A stretch of 64,000 nucleotides of DNA from JASDSY01 sp041441465 (GTDB taxonomy: Bacteria; Muiribacteriota; UBA9980): the NCBI GenBank assembly GCA_041441465.1, contig JASDSY010000015.1, positions 115,781-179,780 of the forward strand. Direction: 5' to 3'. The position numbers and the translations under genes were made by a program. A model generated the notes under the pieces. The model searched no databases and was not told where the DNA came from. It saw only the letters and a list, made by a program, of their open reading frames with translations. Of the stretch, positions 45,248-55,400 are shown piece after piece; positions within the stretch are counted from its first letter, which is position 1, and each line of letters begins with the position of its first letter.

Positions 45248-45934
45248 ATGAAATTTTACGGTAAAAATTGGATATTACTCGCTGCGTTCATAATGACTTT
45301 ATTTTTTGTTGTGACAAACGGCTGTTCAGGGAAACTGGGACTTGATGAAAACACAGTTTACGTCGCTAACATTAATTTATATAACGCGGGCCGGCTTTTG
45401 AATTCGAGCGCCAGCGTGAATGTGGGCGATCATTATGTGATAGAGGCAAGGCCGCTGAATAAGAACTCGGAAATTGTCGCGAATTCTTCGGTTGCGTTTT
45501 CCGCGGCCGACGATGCGATAGTCAAGGTGCTCAGCACATACGCTTCGTCCGGCTCATCGTTTGCGATCGTTAAAGGCGTAGAACGCGGAACCTCTGAAGT
45601 GATAGCGCAAAGCGGCGGCATTTCCAAACATATTCAGTTCGGCGTCGGCAATTCGGCCGGCGGCAATCTCGCTTATGTTAAGTTTAATAACGCTTCGTCC
45701 GATCCGCTTTCTGTAGGGGCTTCCCGTGAATACACCGCTGATTATATAGATGTTTCCGGTGCGACGAAGGAAGCTTCCCTGGTCTGGTCCCTGCCTAATG
45801 AAACATATGCCAGGATAGCCAGCAGCAGCGGCAACAAAGCGACAGTTACCGGCATAAGCACTGGCGAAGTGACGCTTTTAGTGAGAGACGCGGCCAATAC
45901 CGTAGCGGCGGGAATATTAATCAGGGTTAATTAA
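45248..45934 (+). CDS. Lipoprotein with bacterial Ig-like (BIG2) domain
   Basis: A 228-residue protein with a lipoprotein-type signal (ILLAAFIMTLFFVVTNGCSG), Cys at about residue 26. The rest is two Ig-like sandwiches; the second, VWSLPNETYARIASSSGNK followed by ATVTGISTGEVTLLVRD, is a good BIG2 match. Its position between the pseudopilin and PilM-PilN is unusual. It may be an outer-membrane lipoprotein helping secretin assembly or binding the fibre, but that is inference. The ribosome site is weak. Confidence 0.8.
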   Translation: MKFYGKNWILLAAFIMTLFFVVTNGCSGKLGLDENTVYVANINLYNAGRLLNSSASVNVGDHYVIEARPLNKNSEIVANSSVAFSAADDAIVKVLSTYASSGSSFAIVKGVERGTSEVIAQSGGISKHIQFGVGNSAGGNLAYVKFNNASSDPLSVGASREYTADYIDVSGATKEASLVWSLPNETYARIASSSGNKATVTGISTGEVTLLVRDAANTVAAGILIRVN

Positions 45935-46006
45935 GGCTGCGTAAATATAATGAGAATGACATTTAATTGACTTTTCCGTATATATTATGAGACTGGTGAT
46001 TAAAGA

Positions 46007-47749
46007 ATGGCTGAGGAAATTTTGCTTGGAATCGATATCGGCACTAGTGCTATAAAAATTGCCCAGGTGATAAAAACTGAAAACGGAGTTTCATTCGAAA
46101 AGATAGGAATTAAGAACTTACTTGACCTGCCTTCCGTTACAAATGAAATTATTTCCGAAATTATTAAAGGCATTCTCACTGAATCAGCCATGATGCCCGG
46201 CCGTGCTTTATTTGCACTCAGCGGCACGAACGTTACCATACGCCACCTTGAATTTCCCAAAATGGGCTTAGAGTCGCTCGAAAAAGCCATAAGGTTCGAA
46301 TTTAAAAAAGAAGTTACATATTCGATTGACGAATGCAATATCGATTATAAGATTGTCAAGGAATTTGAATCGAAAGGCAATGACGGCGCGTCGCAAAAAA
46401 AATATAAAGTCCTTGCGGTAGGCGTCGAAAAGAAATATCTTCAGAAGCTTTCTGATATCGCTAAACTTGCGGGACTGGAACTTGGCGGATTCGTTCCCGC
46501 GCCTTTGGCAATTTATGCTTATTCAAAGCGGATGCAGGAAATGAACGATCTTCGTCCTGAAGAAGTCGCAATGTTTCTTGATTTCGGCAATTCACAGATA
46601 ACGGTTAATTTTATTACGCGGAAAGGCCTTAACTTTTCTAAAGACATAAATATGGGCGGCAGCGCCTTGGCTACTGTCGTAAAAACGATGTATAACTCCG
46701 GCGGCGATCAGACGGCATTTACGGCCGAGGAAAACAAATTTAAATTAGGACTTTTATCTCAGGAAAAAATAGATAATCTTGACGATACCAGCCCGGAAGC
46801 GAGCCTTCATAAAGTCCTTAATACCACTTTCAAGAAAATATTCCAGAGAATAAGACTCAGCACGGGTTATTTTTTCGCGAAATTTCAGGAATCTACCATT
46901 TCGACGCAGACTATAAAAAAAATCTGTATAGCCGGCGGTAACGCAGAAATTCCGGGAGTTAAAGAATTTTTTTTCGAAGCTTATGATGCGAAAATAACAA
47001 AAGCCGGCTGTTTTGATGTAGTGAAATTGGGTGCAAGCTGCGATACCGAATTGGCCGAAAAATATTCCACTTCGTTTACCATGCTTGGAGCCAGCTTTCT
47101 GGAATATTACTATCCGGAATATGAGATTACTTTTCAGAAAACAAAAGCGGCCGCCGATCAGACTCAAAAAAATTATTCGGCGTTTTTTAAAGAATTTATC
47201 GAAAAGAAAATTCCGTGGTTTAAAAAGGTGTATGAATTCGGGTTCGTGAATTCGATTATAGCCGTGGCGGTGTTATATGCATTTATATTTTCAGCTCTGT
47301 TTTTAAAAGATTTTTATGAAATTTATACGCTCGACGGCGAGAAAAAAATTATCGAAAAGAATATAGAACAGTTAAACTCAGCCGAAATGGCTTCAAAGCG
47401 CCAGAAAATATTCGAACAATATGATATCTTTCAGAAAAAAATAAATTCGCGTGATATATTGGAGTTCAAAAAAAACAACCTTGACGGCGTAATGTTGAGT
47501 ATTGCCGACGCTCTTCCCGATGCCAGCGTTATCAACAGCCTGAGCTTTTTGAACGAAGAAAAACCGGTGCTGTTGTTTGGCGGCCGTACCAATATATATG
47601 ATAAAGTCCTTAAGATAAACGAAAAATTAAAAAAGAGCAATAAATTTAATAAAATAACAGTAAAAAAAACCGAGCAGGTTGAAGATTATGTTGATTTTCA
47701 GTTTGAATGCGTAATAGCAGGAAGCGGTAAAACCGGTGAGGAAAAATAG
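46007..47749 (+). CDS. PilM-PilN fusion protein
   Basis: A 580-residue protein joining two alignment-complex parts. Residues 1 to about 365 are PilM, an actin-like ATP-binding fold: LLGIDIGTSAIKIAQV, the RALFALSGTNVTIRHLEFPKM region, AMFLDFGNSQITVNF and KKICIAGGNAEIPGVKEF. A linker leads to one membrane helix (about 416-433, IIAVAVLYAFIFSALFL). The remainder is PilN: a coiled coil and a ferredoxin-like periplasmic domain (MLSIADALPDASVINSLSF, KFNKITVKK). Normally PilM binds the cytoplasmic tail of a separate PilN. PilO starts 2 nt after the stop. The start ATG has GGTGA upstream. Confidence 0.9.
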   Translation: MAEEILLGIDIGTSAIKIAQVIKTENGVSFEKIGIKNLLDLPSVTNEIISEIIKGILTESAMMPGRALFALSGTNVTIRHLEFPKMGLESLEKAIRFEFKKEVTYSIDECNIDYKIVKEFESKGNDGASQKKYKVLAVGVEKKYLQKLSDIAKLAGLELGGFVPAPLAIYAYSKRMQEMNDLRPEEVAMFLDFGNSQITVNFITRKGLNFSKDINMGGSALATVVKTMYNSGGDQTAFTAEENKFKLGLLSQEKIDNLDDTSPEASLHKVLNTTFKKIFQRIRLSTGYFFAKFQESTISTQTIKKICIAGGNAEIPGVKEFFFEAYDAKITKAGCFDVVKLGASCDTELAEKYSTSFTMLGASFLEYYYPEYEITFQKTKAAADQTQKNYSAFFKEFIEKKIPWFKKVYEFGFVNSIIAVAVLYAFIFSALFLKDFYEIYTLDGEKKIIEKNIEQLNSAEMASKRQKIFEQYDIFQKKINSRDILEFKKNNLDGVMLSIADALPDASVINSLSFLNEEKPVLLFGGRTNIYDKVLKINEKLKKSNKFNKITVKKTEQVEDYVDFQFECVIAGSGKTGEEK

Positions 47750-47751
47750 GC

Positions 47752-48441
47752 GTGAAAGAAAAAATTATCGCTTTATTGGAAAAATTTAAGATTATAAGTA
47801 AATACGAAAAGGCGCTTGAGTCTTCTAAAAAATTGAAATTTACCGACCAGGCGTTGATATTGGCGGCAGTTATTTTTCTGATACCGTTTATGTTTTTTTA
47901 TTTTATAGCACCGGCCCAGAGCTCGGCCATAAAGAAAGGTAAAGCCGTTAATTCCGCAGCTAGAATGCGCCTTGAAAAACTCAGGGCTGAGGAAAATCTA
48001 GCCAGGAGTAACGAAGATGAAATGGGCCAGCGCGAAAATGAGCTGAAATTTATAAACGGCCTTGTTTTAAGCTCCGATTCGGCGATACAATTTTTAAATA
48101 ATATCACAAATTTAGTCGAAAGCAATACGATGGAAATAAAATTTGTCAAAAAAAATGCCCAATTCGACCGTGTATACGAGAAGGTTTATACGCCGAAAGG
48201 CCCGGACGGAGCGGCTGATGAAGGAATGAAAATAAGCTATAAACTTCTGCCTATTGAAATAGTTTTCATCTCCGGTACTTCTGATTTTATATGCTTCATG
48301 CATATTATCGAAGGGTTCAAAAAATTAAACTATATAGTGAAAAAGGTAAATGTGTCTAAAACGGCAGATAATAAAATTGAGGCGCAGCTGACGATTGAAA
48401 TTTTAGTGGATGTAAATTTTTTGACGGCGCCTAAAAGTTAA
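47752..48441 (+). CDS. pilO: PilO-like inner-membrane alignment protein
   Basis: A 229-residue bitopic protein: short cytoplasmic N-terminus, one membrane helix (residues 34-54, ALILAAVIFLIPFMFFYFIAP), a coiled coil (AARMRLEKLRAEENLARSNE) and a C-terminal ferredoxin-like domain (LLPIEIVFISGTSDFICFMHIIEGFKKLN). This is the layout of PilO, the partner of PilN. GTG start, 2 nt after the PilM-PilN stop, so translationally linked. Sequence similarity to PilO is weak, as usual, and the call rests on layout and order. Confidence 0.85.
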   Translation: MKEKIIALLEKFKIISKYEKALESSKKLKFTDQALILAAVIFLIPFMFFYFIAPAQSSAIKKGKAVNSAARMRLEKLRAEENLARSNEDEMGQRENELKFINGLVLSSDSAIQFLNNITNLVESNTMEIKFVKKNAQFDRVYEKVYTPKGPDGAADEGMKISYKLLPIEIVFISGTSDFICFMHIIEGFKKLNYIVKKVNVSKTADNKIEAQLTIEILVDVNFLTAPKS

Positions 48442-48464
48442 GGCATAGTTCGGAGCGGCAAAAG

Positions 48465-48971
48465 ATGTTCGATAAAAATACAGTATGCAAATTATTAATA
48501 ATAAATTTATGCGTTTTTTTGCTGATTACGCTTGGCTTCTATCCGGTTTACGGCGATAATTCGTTCTTCGCGAATAGCTCTAACGTGAGTGAATTCAAGG
48601 CGAAAATAAAAAAAGATATATTTTATCCTGAAGATGCTAAACAAGCTATGATTTCCGGAAATATCGACAAAAACAACAGGAACAAAAATGATGAGAAATT
48701 GAAGGGGCAGGCCGGGACATCTGAAAATACGGTTGAAGTAAAGATTATCGAAAAGAAAAACGTGCTGCTGATGGATGAAAATTTCAGGGTTGAAGGCATT
48801 ATTAAAATTGGCGAGCGCGGATGCGCGATGATAAATTCCAAGCTGTGGTATGTCGGCAAGCCTCAATTGGGGTATGAGCTAATAAAACTTTATGATGAAT
48901 CGGTTGAAATAAAAACGCCTGACGGAAGAATACTGAAGTGTCAGCTTATTAAAGAGGGAAAAATTGAATAA
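48465..48971 (+). CDS. PilP-like periplasmic protein
   Basis: A 168-residue protein with an N-terminal membrane anchor or signal (LLIINLCVFLLITLGFYPVYG), a charged linker, and a small beta domain (residues about 95-160) with VEGIIKIGERGCAMINSKLW, then VGKPQLGYELIKLYDESVEI. That pattern (G-I-x-x-x-x-x-A-x-I-N-x-K-x-x-x-x-G) is the PilP/GspC homology region, which links the PilN/O complex to the secretin. No lipobox Cys is visible, unlike classical PilP. It overlaps the secretin gene by 8 nt. The call depends on order as much as on sequence. Confidence 0.75.
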   Translation: MFDKNTVCKLLIINLCVFLLITLGFYPVYGDNSFFANSSNVSEFKAKIKKDIFYPEDAKQAMISGNIDKNNRNKNDEKLKGQAGTSENTVEVKIIEKKNVLLMDENFRVEGIIKIGERGCAMINSKLWYVGKPQLGYELIKLYDESVEIKTPDGRILKCQLIKEGKIE

Positions 48972-51249
48972 AAAAGAAAATAAGCCAAAAATAAGTAAGT
49001 TTTTTCAAATATCGCTTGCCGCGGCGCTCGCGGTAATGCCTCTGCCGTTTGACCGGGCATATTCGGCGCCGGGCAGTGTCGTAATAAACACTACAGGCGA
49101 GGTAGGGATAGAAAAATTCAAAATGCAGCCTGGCGATTCCGCATACCTTGATATCCAGGAATTTGCTGAAAATCGTGATATAAAGGAACAATTTAACCTT
49201 GCTTATAGAAAAGGTTATGCTTTATGGAAAATAGACTTTGCCAGGGAACTTGTTAAATATTTTAAAACTGAAAGCAAATATGCGGTTAAGGATAAAAACG
49301 AAGTTTTAACGGAAATAGTTTTGCCTCCGGAAAGGTATCAAAAACTTTCTGATCTTATATCTAAACTGCAAAATGAATTTTCCGGGCTTGGTTACCGTGT
49401 TACCGAAACTATTGAAGCTGATAATAAATATTTGAATGTTTTGCTCACGGATAATAAATTGATAAGGTTCGAATCGAAAGATGAACCTGATAATGCCGCT
49501 TCGGCTAAAAAAATAAGACATCAGGCGGTCCCTGAAAGTAAAAATTCATCTGAAGGTAAATTCGGTTCGGCCCAGGATGAAATGTGGATCTACTCTAGCG
49601 CCGAATCGGATAATGCCGTTCCGGCAGCGGCTATCGATCCTGAAATCGAGAAAAAATTAAATGAAAAAATATCTTTTAATGTTACTAACCGCCCGATATG
49701 GGAAGCGCTCGAAGGCTTTTTGCGCGGCGCCGAGCTTGACGCCACAGTCAGCCATGACATACAGGGAAGCCTTACGCTTTATATAAAAGAATCGACCGTG
49801 AAAAAGGTGCTCGACCATATATGTAAAAGCTACGGCCTTAAATATACCATTTCAGACAAGATAATAGAAATAAAACAATCGGAGCAGCAGCAGACCGAGA
49901 CTATAATCGCGCAGTTGAAGAACGCTAAGGCGAATGACGTTAACAATATAATAAGCGGCGCGAAAACGCCGGCCGGCAACATAATAATCGATAAAAAAAC
50001 AAATTCGCTGATTATTAAGGATACGCCGGCCTCGATTCAAAATTTAAAGAAAATGATAGAGGCTATAGATACGCTTAATGCTTCTGATAAGGTTACTACG
50101 AAGCTTATTTCGCTTTCATATTCTGACGCCGCGAAAATGAAGACTATGCTGCAGCAGACATTGACCCCGGAAATAGGCGCCATGGAAGTTGACAGCCGAA
50201 CAAATATGCTGATTGTAACCGATGTCGAAAGCAATATCGCCAAAATCGAATCGATAGTGAAAAAACTCGATACGCCTAAAACTACTTCGAAAATAATACA
50301 ATGCAAGTATGTCGCATCCGACGATCTTAAAACAACGCTTAACGCAAGTTTAAAGACGGTGCTTGGCGTTACTAATGATAATTTTTTAATAGAATCGGAT
50401 AAAACTACAAATAATCTCATTGTGACGGCATCGGCGATTAATTTGAAGAAGATCGAGGATTTTGTCGCGCAGCTTGATGTCCGCACCAAACAGGTGCTGA
50501 TCGAGGCGCGGATTGTCCAGGTTAATTTGAGTAAAGATGAAAACATGGGTGTTAACTGGTCACGCCTTATCCAGGGAAACGGCAGCGGCCAGGAAAATTC
50601 TGTGAATTTGAAAACATTCGCTCCTGTCGGCGACGACGGCATCGGCGGAATTACTTATAAAGTCGGCACGTTGTCGACCGATCAGCTGAGAATGGTAATG
50701 CAGTCGCTTCAGAAGAAGGATAATTCGAAGGTTATTGCTTCGCCGACGATAGTTACGGCCAACAGGAAAAAAGCTTATGTCAATGTCGAAACTACGTATC
50801 CTGTAAGGCGTGAAACGGTAGTCACAACTAATACCGGTCCCGTCACATCCGTTACCTATGAAAAACAAAATGTGTCGGTACGTCTGGAAGTGACTCCGGC
50901 TATTAACCCTGACGGATATGTCGCTATGGAAGTATATCCGAAGGTGCAGGGATTGGCCGGTAAGGTAGATAATACCCAGCCTATAGTTTCTACCAAGGAA
51001 ACATCCACTAATATCGTAATTAAGAACGGCCATACCATAGTAATTGCAGGACTTATAGAAGAGGAAAATTCGCAGTCGGACACGAATATTCCTGTTTTAA
51101 GCAGAATTCCGGGAATATCAAAGTTATTTAAAAATGAAACTTCGACGTCGCGAAAAAATGAGACGATTATTTTCATTACGCCGCGTATAGTTGAAAGCGG
51201 TATCGGTTCGCCGGATTCTTTAACGAAGAAGAACTCGGGCAAAAAATAG
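48964..51249 (+). CDS. pilQ: Type IV pilus/type II secretion secretin (PilQ/GspD family)
   Basis: A 761-residue outer-membrane channel protein. A signal peptide (FFQISLAAALAVMPLPFDRA region) is followed by a poorly conserved N-terminal domain. An STN-type N0 domain lies at about 235-305, then N1 repeats (AKANDVNNIISGAKTPAGNI; LSYSDAAKMKTMLQQTL; KYVASDDLKTTLNASLKTV). The secretin core starts at about 525 (QVLIEARIVQVNLSKDENMG) and includes VIASPTIVTANRKKAYVNV, VRLEVTPAINPDGYVAMEV, TIVIAGLIEEE and VLSRIPGISKLFKNE. The end ETIIFITPRIV is standard. The start is TTG with GAGGG upstream, overlapping the PilP-like gene by 8 nt. It is the only secretin in the window. Confidence 0.95.
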   Translation: MNKKENKPKISKFFQISLAAALAVMPLPFDRAYSAPGSVVINTTGEVGIEKFKMQPGDSAYLDIQEFAENRDIKEQFNLAYRKGYALWKIDFARELVKYFKTESKYAVKDKNEVLTEIVLPPERYQKLSDLISKLQNEFSGLGYRVTETIEADNKYLNVLLTDNKLIRFESKDEPDNAASAKKIRHQAVPESKNSSEGKFGSAQDEMWIYSSAESDNAVPAAAIDPEIEKKLNEKISFNVTNRPIWEALEGFLRGAELDATVSHDIQGSLTLYIKESTVKKVLDHICKSYGLKYTISDKIIEIKQSEQQQTETIIAQLKNAKANDVNNIISGAKTPAGNIIIDKKTNSLIIKDTPASIQNLKKMIEAIDTLNASDKVTTKLISLSYSDAAKMKTMLQQTLTPEIGAMEVDSRTNMLIVTDVESNIAKIESIVKKLDTPKTTSKIIQCKYVASDDLKTTLNASLKTVLGVTNDNFLIESDKTTNNLIVTASAINLKKIEDFVAQLDVRTKQVLIEARIVQVNLSKDENMGVNWSRLIQGNGSGQENSVNLKTFAPVGDDGIGGITYKVGTLSTDQLRMVMQSLQKKDNSKVIASPTIVTANRKKAYVNVETTYPVRRETVVTTNTGPVTSVTYEKQNVSVRLEVTPAINPDGYVAMEVYPKVQGLAGKVDNTQPIVSTKETSTNIVIKNGHTIVIAGLIEEENSQSDTNIPVLSRIPGISKLFKNETSTSRKNETIIFITPRIVESGIGSPDSLTKKNSGKK

Positions 51250-51275
51250 CTTGCATTATATGAAATGAGGCGCTT

Positions 51276-52487
51276 TTGTTGGATAATGACATTGAGTTGA
51301 AATTGAATAGCCGCAAAACCGATTGCACGGTTCAAAAAATAGCCGTTATCGGCATGGCGATTTTACGCTTTGCAAAAAAAAGCATGGCGTATGGTTTGAT
51401 TTTACTGCATGTTATTTTTTTTACCTGCGGTTATTTCGGATTTGCCGGTGTTTCTTACGCGGCTGAAAAGAAAGTTAAAAACACCGCAGGGCTGCGGCCT
51501 GTTGAAATTTTTCCGGACCGCGAAGCCGGCCTTATTCCGGTCGATTCTGTTTTTAAAGTCAGGTTCAACCAGGAGCTCGATCCTAACGCGATTGATGAAA
51601 AAAATGTCGCAGTTCAGGTGCCGGGCGGCAAGAGCGTTGAATTTAAATTAAATTACGATAAAAAATCGAAAACTTTGATTATAAGGCCAAATGAGCTGCT
51701 CGCTCATGAAACGGATTATCGAATAATATTAAAAAGCGGGCTTATGTCAAAATCCGGCAAAAAATTAGGCACATCGTTTTCATATCAATTTTCGACGGCA
51801 GTGTCTCCGCTAAAACCGCCGGTCAAAGTTGTTTCTGTGAAGCCGGCCGCCGGTTCGGAAGTTTGTGATGAACTTCCGATCATTTATGCGCAGTTTGACC
51901 AGAATTTGATGCTGAAAGACGGCGAGGATCTTGAAGAATATGTATCGCTTTTCACGGGAAACGAAAAATGGCCCTGCGCGGTGTCGTATTCGAGGGAAAC
52001 TAAAAGGCTCGAAATAAAGCCGCAAGTTTGCTTGCCCGGCGGCAAAAATTACAGGGTCATAATAAGCCGGAAAATAAGAGGGACTTCTGGAAAATTGATG
52101 GCGGAAACTTATATCTGGGAATTCAGGACCGCTGAAATTTTATTTTTCGTAAAGTATTCTTATCCGAATTCTAAAGTGAAAGCGATAAATTCTTATGACC
52201 GCCTTCTTTTTACTTTTTCCGAAAGCGTTAATTCGTCGTCGGAATTCGAAAATTATATTACAATCAGGGATGAAAAAAATAACGCGGTGCCGGGGCAATT
52301 TTATGTTTTTAATCTTCATAATTTAATATTTATCCCGGATTTTTATTTTTATAAAGGAAATTACAAAGTGACGATTTCAAAGGACTTTGAATCATTTAAC
52401 TCGAACAGGCTTATGAAAGATTATGAAGTGGCTTTTACGGTGAAATCAGATGATTTTAACAGTGGTGATTTAAATGAGAAAAAATGA
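51276..52487 (+). CDS. Exported protein with Big_5 (SbsA-type Ig-like) domains
   Basis: A 403-residue protein with a hydrophobic export signal (YGLILLHVIFFTCGYFGFAG) after an N-terminal extension, then about three Big_5 domains. The first shows the hallmark VFKVRFNQELDPNAIDEKNV, then ETDYRIILKSGLMSKSGKKL and FSYQFST; the second has PIIYAQFDQNL and WEFRTAE; the third has RLLFTFSESVNSSSEFENYI. These domains occur in S-layer and adhesin proteins. The start is TTG at 51276 or 51279 (GAGG 5-8 nt upstream); an internal ATG at 51354 lacks a ribosome site. It overlaps the kinase gene by 14 nt, suggesting a joint role. Confidence 0.78.
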   Translation: MLDNDIELKLNSRKTDCTVQKIAVIGMAILRFAKKSMAYGLILLHVIFFTCGYFGFAGVSYAAEKKVKNTAGLRPVEIFPDREAGLIPVDSVFKVRFNQELDPNAIDEKNVAVQVPGGKSVEFKLNYDKKSKTLIIRPNELLAHETDYRIILKSGLMSKSGKKLGTSFSYQFSTAVSPLKPPVKVVSVKPAAGSEVCDELPIIYAQFDQNLMLKDGEDLEEYVSLFTGNEKWPCAVSYSRETKRLEIKPQVCLPGGKNYRVIISRKIRGTSGKLMAETYIWEFRTAEILFFVKYSYPNSKVKAINSYDRLLFTFSESVNSSSEFENYITIRDEKNNAVPGQFYVFNLHNLIFIPDFYFYKGNYKVTISKDFESFNSNRLMKDYEVAFTVKSDDFNSGDLNEKK

Positions 52488-55400
52488 AAAAAACAATTTG
52501 AAATTACCGTCAAATTTTATTTTAAATGTTATAAAAAAATGTGAACGCCGCTTTTTAATTTTAAATTTTTTAGCGGCGGTTTTACTTTTTATGTTTGTTG
52601 TGGTTGCGGGTTCAGAATGCTTTGCCGCCGCCGGCCAGAGTGGAAATAAGCTCACTGCGTATTTCGAGAGAAAAGCTCAGAGCGGGCTTACGGCCGGGCC
52701 TGTTTTGTGCTCGGTCGATAATGACCGGGTTCTTATTTTAAGTCCGCAGGCTTCTAAAATAACCGCTAGTGACTTTAATACCGAAAATATCGAGTGGGAA
52801 TTTCCGGTTCGGGATAAGGTAAAAAAAATCATACCGTCGTCGGACCGTTTGAAAATGCTTATTTTATATGAAGATAAAACTTTCGATGTCGTCGATTCGA
52901 GAAACGGCCGTAAAATCAATGTCGATCAGGCGCCGGGAATGGTCCTGGACGCCGTTGCCGCATTGAAAGGTTTCGTGCTGCGCCAGACTACGGCCGTGCT
53001 TGATCTTAATTACAAAACAATGGCATTGGTGCCGGTTGTCGCGCAGGAAGATGTTAAGGACATCAGCGCGCTGTTTGATTCGAGAGGCAATGCTTTTCTG
53101 GCTGTAGTCAGCGCCAAAAACCTTAAAGTCTTCAATTCCGATTATCAGATAATTTCCCAGACCGCCGCCGTAAATGCGCGAAATGATTTTGAACAGGCGC
53201 AGAAAGCGTTTTTATATTATTCCGACGCAAAGTCATTCGGCGAATCAAAACCCGAACTGGCGGTTGCTCTTAAAAATTCGGTGGCTGTCTATAACTGCGG
53301 CTCGGCTAACGCTGTTTTGAAAAAAAATGTTTCGATTTCCGGAGTGATAACGGATATTACGGGTTTTTATGATGAAAAAAACGGCGCCGGAATTTTAATA
53401 TTCGGAACAGAACAGGGTTATATCGCAATCGATACCAAAAATTATATGACCGTTTGGAATGTAAAGGCGCCGCTTAGCAAAAAAAGTTTTCCCGCGGTTA
53501 TTTTCGAAAAACAGTCTGATTTTATAAAAATCGCGTTTAACAGGCAGCCTGATGAAATTATAGTGATTGACGCTCGGACAGGCGAGGAATTTGCTTCAGT
53601 AAAATATGACGGCAAAGCTCTTTTTAATATAGAGGCGGCATCGCCTAAGGGTACAGGACAGCTGTTTTTTTTGATACAAACGACCGACGCTCTCCGCTGT
53701 TTCAAGCTTAGCGGCGAGTTTAACGCTGCCGCTTTTTTTCCGGCGGCTTCGCGGTTTATTACAAATACTCCGCCGGTTTATGATTTCAAACGCGACGGCC
53801 TTCCGTTTACTACTCCTTCTGATTTGAAAGATTTGAAACTTATATGGTCGCTTTATAACTACGAAATAATGATCGGGCTTGCGGTCTTGTTCGGCCTTTT
53901 TATTTTTAAAAAAATCGCCGGCATGATATTTAAGCGCGCCCCGAAAAAAATGAATAACAGTTCATCGGACGCGGAATTGACCGGCGCTGAAATAGAAAAC
54001 CAGATTACAAGGCTCAAACAGATGCTTGAAGCCAGCCCTGAAAATATAGAACTGATGCTTAACTTGATTGCGCTGCTGAAAAAATCCGGAAAGCCGGAAG
54101 AAGCTGTCGAACTATATAAAACCCTTATAAAATTGAGGCCGTCGGAAGATATATATTATGAGGAACTGATACAAATGAGGCCGCCGTTTTTCGGGTATAT
54201 TAATGAACTTGTAACTCTTTATAAGAAAAAAGGAAAAATCAAGTCAGTTATAGGCGAATACGAAGAGCGCGTAAAAAAAATGTCCGAAGAAAATGAATAT
54301 TTTGATGTTATTTCCTCTAAAATATTGGCGCGCATGTATTACGATGAAAAGCGCTATAAAGATGCCGGCGATTTGTTTGAGATTATTATAAAAAAAGAGC
54401 CGAATTCGTATGATGAATTGCTGATGCTTTCTGATTGCCTTACTCAGCTCGAGGAGCTTGAACGGGCTATCGAGGTTTTGAATACACTCAAGAATATTGA
54501 TAAATCAAAAAATGTCGTCAATCATTATTGTAATTGCATGCGCCTTTATCATCGTCTTTCGCTTCACGACGAAGCGGTCGCGGAATTCGCAATGGCTATG
54601 GAAAGCAAGGCAGGAGCTTTTGAGGTTTTGCTTCCTTATGTCGACGAGTATTTCGGCGAAAGCATAAAACTTGGAAATAAAAAAATGATTATTGCTTACG
54701 GAAACTGTCTGGTGGAAGCCTATTTCAAACAAAAAAACATAGTCGCGGCCGTCGCCGCCGCCGATAAAATGCTGGGACTTTTTCCAAAGGAGCGCGTTCT
54801 TATAAGAAAAAAAGCATTTTTGCTGCTCGAGAAAGGCGACGAAACCGGCTCGCTGGCATTATTTAAAGAACTATATGAAGCCGATAAATTCGATCTAAGG
54901 GTCAAGACCGAGTATTGCAAGCTTCTCCAGAAAACCAATAAAATTGACGAATGTATATCTATTATAATCGATTCGGTCAAGAAAAACGAAAACCCTGAAA
55001 AATTTCTGGACATATATATTAACCTTGCGAATGAGCTTATAAAATCTAAAAATTCCTCTAAGGTAATAGAAACAGCCCCGAAATTATATGAATTTTCGAA
55101 ATCTATCGTATGCCTTAAGCTTTTAGCTGAAGCTTACCTTAAAATAGGCGATATTGACGCGGCATTGAAAATATACGCCAGATATGCTGAGTTGACGCCG
55201 GATGATAAGGAAGTAAAAAAACGTTTTAAATATATAGAAACGCTTGCTGAGGAGCGCCGCATTAATGAACTAAAAGCCGGCGAAGCCGGAAATGATGATA
55301 AGTCCGTACATCTTATCGTTGACGGCGAAAATATAAAAGTGAAGAAATCTGCCGGCGGTGACAGCGAAAAGCCGAAATTAAATCCGCTTGAAATTAAAGC

